39,057 nt of DNA from Sandarakinorhabdus oryzae (lineage in GTDB: Bacteria > Pseudomonadota > Alphaproteobacteria > Sphingomonadales > Sphingomonadaceae): assembly GCF_009733735.1 (NCBI RefSeq), contig NZ_WNJP01000008.1:1-39057 (forward strand), read 5' to 3'. Below, in pieces: positions 16,944 to 24,093 of the stretch (position 1 is the first letter of the stretch; each line of letters starts with the position of its first letter). Position numbers and translations under genes: made by a program. The notes below the pieces were generated by a model that was not told the DNA's origin, made no database searches, and saw nothing but the letters and a program-made list of their open reading frames with translations.

Positions 16944-19417
16944 GCGAACCTCCCCCCCCCGAGTGCTCCAATTCCGGTAGGGTGCCTGTCTTCGGCGGCC
17001 AGTTCAAGCCGGCGCGGCAAATTGATGGTAAACATCGTGCCATGCCCGATCCGGCTTTCCACCGTGATGCTGCCGCCCAGGAAATCGAGCAGGCGGCGGC
17101 AGATCGCCAGGCCAAGACCGGTGCCCTCGTGTTGGCGGGCCAGGCCGCTATCAATCTGGCGGAAGGGCTGGAACAGCGTGTCCATGTCGCGCAGGTCGAT
17201 GCCGATGCCGGTGTCGACAACGCGGATCTCAATGCGATCATCCGGCAGGGCGGCAAGTTCGATGCGGACCGCGCCGGCTTCGGTGAATTTGATGGCGTTG
17301 TTGACGAGATTGATGAGGATCTGTTCGATCCGGCGCTGATCGGACAGGATCAGCGTGTCGGCCAGATCCCAGTGGACACTGAGCCGCAGCGCCTTGGCCT
17401 CGGCAGCGGGCGCCAGCAACGTGACCGTGCGATCAACTGCCGTGCGCAGATCGAACGGCCGGGCGAAGATGTCGAGCTCGCCGGCTTCAATCTTGGAAAT
17501 ATCCAGCACATCGTTGACCAGTTCGAGCAGGTGGCGCGCGCTGCTGCGCACCATGCCAAGCTGTTTGGCCTGCTCGGCCGTCAACGGGCCAGCCAGACCC
17601 TGGCTGATGATGCCGGTGAAACCGATGATCGAATTGAGCGGCGTGCGCAGTTCGTGCGACATGGTGGCGAGAAAGGTGGATTTGGTGCGATCCGACGTTT
17701 CAGCGCGGGCGACGGCCGCCTGCAGATCGCGCGTGCGCTCTGCAACGCGCGCTTCCAGTTCGGCATTGAGGCGCAGCAATTCCTCGCGCGCCGCGTGCTG
17801 ACCGGTTATATCGATCGACAGCATTATCGCGCCTTCGGGATCGGGCACCATGCGGACATCGAAACGGCCATTGTCGCCGTCGGGATAGGTGAAGCTGATC
17901 TCGCTCTGAACCTCCACCCGCTGTTCCAGGCACTGGCGCATCATGGCATGGAGTTCATGGTCCTCAACCCCGGGCCAGCATTCGGTCATGGTGCGGCCCA
18001 GCAGTTCGGCCGCAGGGCGGCGATTCTGCACCACGGCGGCGTGGTTGAGATAGCGATAGCGCTGTTCGAAATCGACCAGCTGGCAGGCTTCGAGAATGGT
18101 GTCGAGCGTGGCGCGGTGACGGCGTTCGGTCTCCTTCAGCGCGTCACGCGCGGCGCGCAGATCGGATACATCGACCCCAACGCCAACCAGGTGCGGCTGC
18201 CCTTCGAACATCACGCGCTGGCCGGTGAAGAAATGCGGAATCAGCCGGCCATCGCGGGTGAGCAGATTGGCTTCGAGCGTGGCTGAGCCAGTGGCGAACG
18301 CCCGGGCGACAGCCTCGCGCTGGGCCGGCTTCTCCGTGACCGGGAAAATGTCTTCGGGGTGCATGGCGGCAATTTCGGCGGCGCTGTAACCTGTCACCGT
18401 TTCAAGGTTGCGGTTCCAGCGCAGAAACCTGCCCTGCTCGTTGAACAGATAGACGCTGCCCGGAATGCCCTGAATCATCGATTCCGAAAAGCTGCGCTCC
18501 CGGCGGACAATCTGCTCTGCGGTCAGCATCGAGTCTTCGCGCTGGAATCCGGCGATGGCCTGCGCGATGTCATTGGCCGCCCCGGCCAGTAGCGCCACTT
18601 CCTGTTCTCGGAACCAGCCAGGCTCGCCGGCATAGACGCTCAGCGTTCCCACCAGCCGATCGCCCACCCTGACCGGGAACGCCGCCGATGCGCAAAAGCC
18701 GCTTTTGATTGCCAGCGGCTGCCACGGCATGCCCGCAAAGTCGCTGATCAGATTGTTGAACACCACCGCGCGATTTTCCCGGAAGGCCGTGCCCGTCGGG
18801 CCCTTCCCCTGCCATCGTTCATCGGTGAAGATGCGCAGTTCCTGCAGATAACCATGATCATCGCCATAATCGGCTACCGGAACGATGGTGCCCGATTCCG
18901 GTGACAGCCAGCCGATCCAGGCCATGCACAGGCCCGCCTGTTCGACCAGCGCCCGACACACAGCCACCAGCACCGCCTGCCGGCCCCCGCCCTGCCCGAT
19001 GGCCCGGTGGATCTGCGCCAACGCCGCTTGCAGGCGGTTGATCCGCGCCAGCTGAGCGCGGGCCAGGTGCGCGGCCGACACATCCCGCAGGGTGAAAGTG
19101 TGCAGCGGCCGCTCCGCACTGGCCAGCGTTTGCCGGGACATTTCGATCTGGCAGGTTCGGCCATCGGCCGCACTTATGGCAGCAGTGATGGCGGCGGCGC
19201 CATCCACCAGGCTGGTGGCCTGCGGCAGCAGACCGGTAATCGCCGTGCCCAGAACGGCATTGCGGCTGACGCCGAACAACTGGCTGGCCGCCGTGTTGAA
19301 GATCAGGATGCGGCCAAGATCATCGGCGACGATGACGGCATCGCTCACGGTATCGATGATGCGGGCAAGGCTGCGGTCTGCCAGGTCAATCGCAGGCTCG
19401 GATGTCCGCGTGCCCAT
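16940..19417 (-). CDS. Sensor histidine kinase, PAS-GAF-PAS-PAS-HisKA-HATPase
   Basis: This 825-residue cytoplasmic kinase has PAS1 (about 15-120), a GAF domain (about 125-300; FREQEVALLAGAANDIAQAI at its end), PAS2 (about 305-425), PAS3 (about 430-540) and a coiled-coil linker. HisKA has His588 in MSHELRTPLNSIIGF. HATPase_c has LVNNAIKFT, VVDTGIGID, HEGTGLGLA and SRIGHGTMF. It has no receiver of its own, so phosphate should go to the FixJ-like regulator encoded 4 bp upstream or to the receiver overlapping its stop codon. No heme-PAS or flavin motif is obvious, so the signal is unknown. A C9 run on the plus strand (16952-16960) falls in the last codons (GGG near the C-terminus). Start ATG 19417 immediately follows the regulator stop. 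Confidence 0.92.
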   Translation of the reverse strand: MGTRTSEPAIDLADRSLARIIDTVSDAVIVADDLGRILIFNTAASQLFGVSRNAVLGTAITGLLPQATSLVDGAAAITAAISAADGRTCQIEMSRQTLASAERPLHTFTLRDVSAAHLARAQLARINRLQAALAQIHRAIGQGGGRQAVLVAVCRALVEQAGLCMAWIGWLSPESGTIVPVADYGDDHGYLQELRIFTDERWQGKGPTGTAFRENRAVVFNNLISDFAGMPWQPLAIKSGFCASAAFPVRVGDRLVGTLSVYAGEPGWFREQEVALLAGAANDIAQAIAGFQREDSMLTAEQIVRRERSFSESMIQGIPGSVYLFNEQGRFLRWNRNLETVTGYSAAEIAAMHPEDIFPVTEKPAQREAVARAFATGSATLEANLLTRDGRLIPHFFTGQRVMFEGQPHLVGVGVDVSDLRAARDALKETERRHRATLDTILEACQLVDFEQRYRYLNHAAVVQNRRPAAELLGRTMTECWPGVEDHELHAMMRQCLEQRVEVQSEISFTYPDGDNGRFDVRMVPDPEGAIMLSIDITGQHAAREELLRLNAELEARVAERTRDLQAAVARAETSDRTKSTFLATMSHELRTPLNSIIGFTGIISQGLAGPLTAEQAKQLGMVRSSARHLLELVNDVLDISKIEAGELDIFARPFDLRTAVDRTVTLLAPAAEAKALRLSVHWDLADTLILSDQRRIEQILINLVNNAIKFTEAGAVRIELAALPDDRIEIRVVDTGIGIDLRDMDTLFQPFRQIDSGLARQHEGTGLGLAICRRLLDFLGGSITVESRIGHGTMFTINLPRRLELAAEDRHPTGIGALGGGRFA

Positions 19418-19421
19418 CGGC

Positions 19422-20048
19422 TTATCCAGGGGACCGCAATTCGGCGACGAAGCCCAGTTTGAGCGCGTCGGACAATGTGCGCACGCCCAGGCGCCGCATC
19501 ATGTGGGCCCGGTGCATTTCCACGGTGCGGGGGCTCAGCTCAAGCTGCCGGGCCAGTTCCTTGTTCGACAGGCCGGTCATCAGGCCGTGCAGCACATCCG
19601 CCTCACGCGGGCTGAGGGTGCTGACCAGCCGGACCGCTTCGAGCTTGTGCGGGTTTTCCGCAAGCATGTTGTCAATCTTCTGGAACGCCAGGTTCAGCGT
19701 TTCCAGCAGATCGGGCCGGCGGAAGGGCTTTTCCAGGAAGTCCGTCGCGCCCAGCTTCATCGTGCGCACGGCCGTGGCAACATCGCCATAACCGGTCATG
19801 ACCACGGTCGGATGCGTGGCCAGATAGGCCTGGGCCTGCTCCAGCACGCCAAGCCCGTTGACGCCCGGCATCTGCATGTCGAGCAGCACGCAGCCTGGTG
19901 GCAGCTTTGGCAATTGATTCAGGAAATCGAGAGGATCGGAAAAGCCGATCGCGCTCCAGCCGGCATTTGTGATCCACATTTCGGTGGATTCACGCACCAG
20001 ATGATCGTCGTCAACGATGTAAACCGTGCGGCCGGTTTGCATCCCCAT
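19422..20048 (-). CDS. FixJ-family response regulator (REC + LuxR HTH)
   Basis: This 208-residue transcription factor has a receiver (about 7-120; pocket VDDDH, Asp57 in CVLLDMQMPGVNG, Thr in VVMTGYGDV, Lys in LEKPFRR) with the helical linker typical of FixJ. A C-terminal LuxR-type HTH follows (LSPREADVLHGLMTGLSNKE; RTVEMHRAHMMRRLGV). It heads the operon and its TAA is 4 bp from the start of the PAS-GAF kinase, its probable partner. Family members regulate respiration, nitrogen fixation or stress genes, and the targets here are unknown. Either ATG 20048 or ATG 20042 could be used (MGM start). A hairpin-forming GGCCCCCATG/CATGGGCC pair (20052-20084) lies just upstream. Confidence 0.92.
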   Translation of the reverse strand: MGMQTGRTVYIVDDDHLVRESTEMWITNAGWSAIGFSDPLDFLNQLPKLPPGCVLLDMQMPGVNGLGVLEQAQAYLATHPTVVMTGYGDVATAVRTMKLGATDFLEKPFRRPDLLETLNLAFQKIDNMLAENPHKLEAVRLVSTLSPREADVLHGLMTGLSNKELARQLELSPRTVEMHRAHMMRRLGVRTLSDALKLGFVAELRSPG

Positions 20049-20172
20049 CTAGGCCCCCATGTGCTGCATTGGCTTGCATGGGCCGCCGTCATCGGGGTGT
20101 CAATCTTTCTTGCCTGTCGGGTTAATTCCGAGACTTGACCGGTGCGCGCAGCCGCCAGACCACGCCGGTCGG

Positions 20173-21168
20173 TCATTCGGGCAGGGCCGCATGTTCGCAG
20201 CGATTGCGGCCGTTGCGCTTGGCCCGATACAGCAACGCATCAGCCGTCTTCATCCAGTGGGCATTGTCGCCGATGTCGGGGTCGAGGCCGGCAAGGCCAA
20301 AACTGGCCGTGATCCGGATCCCGGGCAGCGCCGGGATTGCCATTTCAGTCACCGCCGTGCGCAGACGTTCGACAACTTCAATGGCGTCATCCAGCGCGGT
20401 ATCGGACAGCAGCAGACCGAATTCCTCACCACCGATCCGGCCAAAGAAATCATCCTTGCGCAGCAGGCTGCGACACAATTGGCCGAATGCGCGCAGCACG
20501 GCATCGCCACCGTCGTGGCCAAAGCTGTCATTGATGCGCTTGAAGTAATCCAGATCGCAGACGGCAAGAACCGCTAGATGACGGCGCGCCCGCCGACGGC
20601 CGATCGCCAGATCGAGCTGGCTGAGGAAGGCGCGACGGCTGATGGCGCCGGTCAACTGATCATAGTTCGCGATTGATCGCACTTCGAGTGCATCGACCGC
20701 CACGGCCGCCAGATTGGCCAGGGTTTCGATGTCGCTCCGCGTGAATTCACGCGCGCGCGTGTCAAGCGCGCACAGCGCGCCGACATTGTAACCGTCGGGA
20801 GTCTGCAAGGGCACGCCGGCATAACTGAGCAGATGCGGGGCGCCGGTGACCAGCGGATTTTCCGCAAAGCGCGGATCGCGGCGGGAATCGCCGACAATCA
20901 TGGCCCTGGGCTGCCTGATGGTATGATCGCAAAAGGCGATGCCGCGGGCGGTTTCTGCCACGGCGATATTCTGTCTGGACTTGAACCACTGGCGATCCTT
21001 GTCGATGAACGAGACGGCCGCCATGGGGACGTCGAGGGCCGAACAGATCAGCGCCGTGATCCGGTCAAATTGCGGTTCATTGGCCGTATCAAGGATGGCA
21101 TAGCGTTCCAGCGCTGCAAGGCGACCGGGCTCATCATCAAGATGCGGCTCCGTAGCGAATGCCAACAT
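20173..21168 (-). CDS. GAF-GGDEF diguanylate cyclase
   Basis: This 331-residue enzyme has an N-terminal GAF domain (about 20-160; the subgroup phrase GIAFCDHTIRQP and YAGVPLQTPDGYNVGALCALD). A GGDEF domain follows (about 170-325) with an active-site GGEEF at 246-250 and the substrate-binding DLDYFKRINDSFGHDGGD. It should make c-di-GMP from two GTP. The inhibitory I-site RxxD is intact (RKDD at 237-240, five residues before GGEEF), so product feedback is expected. ATG 21168 was chosen because GGGGAGA lies 8 nt upstream; a TTG at 21183 would put the Shine-Dalgarno sequence inside the gene. It starts 30 bp after fliA and is probably co-transcribed with it. Confidence 0.92.
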   Translation of the reverse strand: MLAFATEPHLDDEPGRLAALERYAILDTANEPQFDRITALICSALDVPMAAVSFIDKDRQWFKSRQNIAVAETARGIAFCDHTIRQPRAMIVGDSRRDPRFAENPLVTGAPHLLSYAGVPLQTPDGYNVGALCALDTRAREFTRSDIETLANLAAVAVDALEVRSIANYDQLTGAISRRAFLSQLDLAIGRRRARRHLAVLAVCDLDYFKRINDSFGHDGGDAVLRAFGQLCRSLLRKDDFFGRIGGEEFGLLLSDTALDDAIEVVERLRTAVTEMAIPALPGIRITASFGLAGLDPDIGDNAHWMKTADALLYRAKRNGRNRCEHAALPE

Positions 21169-21198
21169 GGAATGTCTCCCCAAGCAACATTTACAGGA

Positions 21199-21933
21199 TC
21201 AGGCCCAGCCCGCGACCTTGCAGCGCAGCGCAATCAGGGCGGCCTTCTTGATCTGGCACACCCTGGACTCGCCGACATTGAGGATTTCACCAATTTCGGC
21301 CAGACCGCATTCTTCGACAAAGTACAGCTGCAGTACCGTCCGCTGACGCTCAGGCAGGGTGCTGATGGCCTCGGCGAGCGCTTCTGACGACATCTTGAAT
21401 TCCAGACAGCTGTCAGCCTGGGGAGACTGGTCGGTAAAATAGGGATTATTGTCGGCGTAGCTGTCGTCAAGCGAGCAGATATGGACACTTTGCTGCATGT
21501 CGATGGCTTGCATGTAACGCGTGAGCGACATGCCGGCGGCCTCAGCCACTTCGGCGTTGGACGGCTGCCGGCCCAATTCGCTGGACAGACGATTGCGCAG
21601 CGCGTTCAATTCCCGACGCTGCCGCAGAACGCCGCGGGATAGCGTGGAAAGCTTGCGGGTTTCATCGATCATGGCCCCGCGGATCCGGGTCCGGGCATAG
21701 GTGCTGAAGCAGGCCTCGCCACGATCAACAAAGGTGCGGGACGCACTGATCAGCGCCGCAATGCCGACCTGCACGAGATCATCAATTTCCACACCAGCCG
21801 ACACGCTGTACGAAACAGTTCGCGCGATCTGACGTACCAATGCATCATAATCCTTGATGAGTGAATGAAGCTTAGTGTCCTCAGATTTATCAATCCGGTC
21901 ACTAAACGCGGTTTGAAAAGCAACTAGTTGCAT
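21199..21933 (-). CDS. fliA: Flagellar sigma factor FliA (sigma-28)
   Basis: This 244-residue sigma-70-family factor has FliA-type regions. Region 2 contains SYSVSAGVEIDDLVQVGIAA and FSTYARTRIRGAMIDETR (with LSRGVLRQRRELN). Region 3 contains LGRQPSNAEVAEAAGMSL. Region 4 contains LPERQRTVLQLYFVEE and LAEIGEILNVGESRVCQIKK. It should direct RNA polymerase to late flagellar promoters such as the candidate upstream of the flagellin gene. ATG 21933 is preferred over the adjacent GTG 21936 because GGGGG lies 8 nt before it. The diguanylate cyclase follows after 30 bp. The upstream region carries a strong palindrome and a CtrA-like site. No anti-sigma gene flgM is in the window. Confidence 0.93.
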   Translation of the reverse strand: MQLVAFQTAFSDRIDKSEDTKLHSLIKDYDALVRQIARTVSYSVSAGVEIDDLVQVGIAALISASRTFVDRGEACFSTYARTRIRGAMIDETRKLSTLSRGVLRQRRELNALRNRLSSELGRQPSNAEVAEAAGMSLTRYMQAIDMQQSVHICSLDDSYADNNPYFTDQSPQADSCLEFKMSSEALAEAISTLPERQRTVLQLYFVEECGLAEIGEILNVGESRVCQIKKAALIALRCKVAGWA

Positions 21934-21975
21934 CACATTTCCCCCGTAAATGATTACCGCTTATTTCACCTTTAA

Positions 21976-22001
21976 CCACGTCATAATGATTATTGACGTG
22001 G
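21976..22001. promoter_or_regulatory. Palindrome upstream of fliA (candidate operator)
   Basis: CCACGTCA (21976-21983) and TGACGTGG (21994-22001) are perfect inverted 8-mers. The spacer TAAT-G-ATTA-T continues the symmetry with one extra base. It lies about 43 bp upstream of the fliA ATG, where an operator or a 5' leader hairpin would sit. No U-run adjoins it, so it is not a terminator. Confidence 0.5.
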
Positions 22002-22016
22002 ACTTTTCAGGTGTGA

Positions 22017-22031
22017 TTAAGCGTCATTTAC
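22017..22031 (+). promoter_or_regulatory. CtrA-like box (TTAA-N7-TTAC)
   Basis: TTAA-GCGTCAT-TTAC matches seven of eight positions of the alphaproteobacterial CtrA half-site pair TTAA-N7-TTAA. It lies about 85 bp upstream of fliA, a plausible CtrA target class. Short AT-rich motifs occur by chance, so this is tentative. Confidence 0.3.
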
Positions 22032-22383
22032 GACGTCGCGTTTACCATCAGCAATATCGTTAACTTCCTACAGTATTTCTACGATACTACTGTACCGGAC
22101 CTGCTGTGGGGTGCCGGGGAATCGGATCCAGGCTCCCGATCGGCCTCTGCGTTTCTGACTGTCAGCACGCATGTGTCAGCTGGAACAGCTCAGGCCGCCA
22201 GCACATGGATCGCTTGCGTCGTCCGGCCCTGCTGAAGTCGCCTGGCGTGCTGAGCGCTCTCGGTGACAACGCGTCAGCGGACGTCGATCCCAACCGTTTG
22301 AAGCGCGTCCAATCCCTGCATCGGATGGTCATATGCGCTGAAACGGCCAGGTCCGGAACCCATTGAAACCCGGTAGAGTTAAA

Positions 22384-22412
22384 TTGGCATTTACTATGTC
22401 AATATCTTGTAT
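22384..22412 (+). promoter_or_regulatory. Sigma-70-like promoter of the TadG-like gene
   Basis: TTGGCA (22384-22389), 17-bp spacer, TTGTAT (22407-22412). The -35 matches 5 of 6 positions and the -10 is moderate. It lies 60 bp before ATG 22472 in locally AT-rich DNA. Confidence 0.4.
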
Positions 22413-22471
22413 TTTCGACGGACTTTGGACTAACCGCGCAGCCCAGGTTTCATGCGAGGGGGGCTGGAATC

Positions 22472-23749
22472 ATGTGTGGGAAATCCTTCTGCCAAGCGCG
22501 CCGTGACCGCCGTGGCAACGTGGTCGCCATGACCGCGCTGCTGATGCCGGTGCTGATCGGCGCGGCCGGTCTGGCAAGCGACACGATGCAGTGGACGCTA
22601 GTGCGCCGATCGCTGCAGCGGCAGGCCGACTCGGCCGCCCTGGCTGGCGCCTATGGACTCAGCCAGGGTCAGGATGTCGTCAGCGCTGTCGCCGAGGATC
22701 TCACCAAGAACAGCAATTTCGAACTGAGTGGCGAGCCGCTGATCGAAAATGCGCCGACAGCCGGGCCCTTCGCTGGCGACAGAGATGCGGTGCGCGTGCG
22801 TCTCACAGCCGAGTCCCGCTTGCCCTTCACGGCTATGTTCCTGGGACGAGCCATCGTCATCAGCGTGGAGGCGACAGCCGGCCTGGTGCAGGGTGGCGAA
22901 TATTGCCTCATGGCACTCGACAACAGCGATGCGCGCGGCATCACCGTCAGCGGCGACACCACGCTTGATGCATCGTGCGGCATGCACAGCAACAGCGCAG
23001 GCCAATCCGCCATCGCAGGCCAGGGCAGCTCCGACATCTTCGCCACGCCCGTGTCTGCGGTCGGCAATATCGACGATCAAAGTGGAGCGTTCCGGTCTGG
23101 AACCATATTCCAGCCATATACGGCCTTGCAGCGCGATCCTTATGCCTATCTGCCTGATCCCGCCATCAGCGCCACCATCAGTGACGGCGATGTGCAGCCA
23201 AACCAGACCCGAACGTTCGCGCCAGGCACCTATCGGGGCATGAACATCCAGGGCAATGCCGTGCTGATGCCTGGCATCTATTACATTGATGGCGCGCGGT
23301 TGACCGGGGGTGACGCCAATAATGCTGGACTGCAGATCGGGTCGCAGGCGACAATTACCGGCAGCGGCGTCACATTGATCCTGACGTCGTCCAGTCCGTC
23401 TGTGGGCGGCTCATTCGCCGGCATGAAGATAAACGCGGGCGCCACCGTGAACCTGACGGCCCCCACGTCCGGCACCTATCAGGGCATATTGATCTACCAG
23501 GATCGGCGCGCTCCTGCGATGGGTGACACGCTGCAGATCAATGGCAACAGCGGATCAAAGCTGCAGGGCGCCATTTATGCGCCACGCAGCGAAATCGTCA
23601 TCAACGGCAACGCCGGCATGAACACCAACTGCCTGCAGATCGTTGGCTATCGTCTGACGTTCAACGGCAGCAGCAGGATTACCAATGACTGCCCGGCGTT
23701 CAGCAATGCCGGTGCATTCAAGCGCAATCTGATCCGCTTGCTGAACTGA
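22472..23749 (+). CDS. TadG-like pilus/surface-associated protein (Tad domain)
   Basis: This 425-residue protein starts with the TadE/TadG-type anchor. A basic stretch (RRDRRGNV) is followed by a hydrophobic helix (residues about 17-38) and then the signature RRSLQRQADSAALAGAYGLS. The rest is a Gly/Ser/Asn-rich extracytoplasmic domain of beta-strand character. It contains repeated phrases such as GTYRGMNIQGNAVLMPGIYY and GSKLQGAIYAPRSEIVINGN, commonly seen at the C-end of Tad-domain proteins. Four or five cysteines are present (EYCLMALD, DASCGMHS, NTNCLQIV, NDCPAF) and could form disulfides. TadG proteins sit in the cell envelope and assist Flp pilus assembly, but no tad/cpa genes are adjacent, so this is an orphan. 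ATG 22472 follows GAGGGGG at a somewhat long spacing. Confidence 0.75.
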   Translation: MCGKSFCQARRDRRGNVVAMTALLMPVLIGAAGLASDTMQWTLVRRSLQRQADSAALAGAYGLSQGQDVVSAVAEDLTKNSNFELSGEPLIENAPTAGPFAGDRDAVRVRLTAESRLPFTAMFLGRAIVISVEATAGLVQGGEYCLMALDNSDARGITVSGDTTLDASCGMHSNSAGQSAIAGQGSSDIFATPVSAVGNIDDQSGAFRSGTIFQPYTALQRDPYAYLPDPAISATISDGDVQPNQTRTFAPGTYRGMNIQGNAVLMPGIYYIDGARLTGGDANNAGLQIGSQATITGSGVTLILTSSSPSVGGSFAGMKINAGATVNLTAPTSGTYQGILIYQDRRAPAMGDTLQINGNSGSKLQGAIYAPRSEIVINGNAGMNTNCLQIVGYRLTFNGSSRITNDCPAFSNAGAFKRNLIRLLN

Positions 23750-24093
23750 TCGCTGATCCCCCCTTAAAGATGCGACTGGCCTTCGCCGTGCGGTATTTCG
23801 GCTGACCCATTGGCGTCACCAGCCTTGCAACATTGGCAGATCGGCTTTCGCCGTTTTGCCATGGGCGAGGTTTCTCCGCGCCGCCGGCGCATTGCTGGTG
23901 CGGGCTGAGCGGTGGATGAACGATTCCCTCGTGATCACCCCCTCCAGTCGAGCTTGAGCCGCAATCCGAAAGCCTCGCTGTCAAGTCCCCAAGGTTAACG
24001 CCGTTACGCACCCCGATCAGGTTCCCGACCCGCGGGCGCCAGAACCAGTCGGGCCACCTCTCGTGCTCCGGCCGCAACAAAGGAGAGGCTGTG
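23750..24093. other. 344-bp intergenic region without a recognisable gene
   Basis: It lies between the TadG-like gene and the PEP-CTERM gene. It contains short GC hairpins (GCGCC-GCC-GGCGC at 23878-23890; GGTTC/GAACC arms at 24020-24024 and 24042-24046) and the Shine-Dalgarno AGGAGAG (24081-24087) of the next gene. Open frames here are short and unrecognised. I see no clear promoter or terminator. Confidence 0.6.

Larger units (their letters stand above)
21934..22471. other. 538-bp intergenic region between fliA and the TadG-like gene
   Basis: This is a divergent regulatory region with noticeably lower GC near fliA. It holds the palindrome 21976-22001, a CtrA-like site 22017-22031, an inverted repeat TACAGTA/TACTGTA (22069-22075 and 22088-22094) and a sigma-70-like promoter for the TadG-like gene (22384-22412). 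An 86-codon open frame at 22106-22366 has no recognisable family, signal or Shine-Dalgarno sequence, and I do not call it a gene. Confidence 0.7.

Noticed and set aside
16940-20048. FixLJ-type oxygen-sensing pair
   Set aside because: The regulator is FixJ-like, but the adjacent kinase shows no heme-PAS signature and has GAF plus three PAS units, so oxygen sensing is unsupported.
22106-22366. 86-codon open frame in the fliA-TadG gap
   Set aside because: No Shine-Dalgarno sequence, no hydrophobic or domain pattern, Cys/Arg-rich random-like translation.
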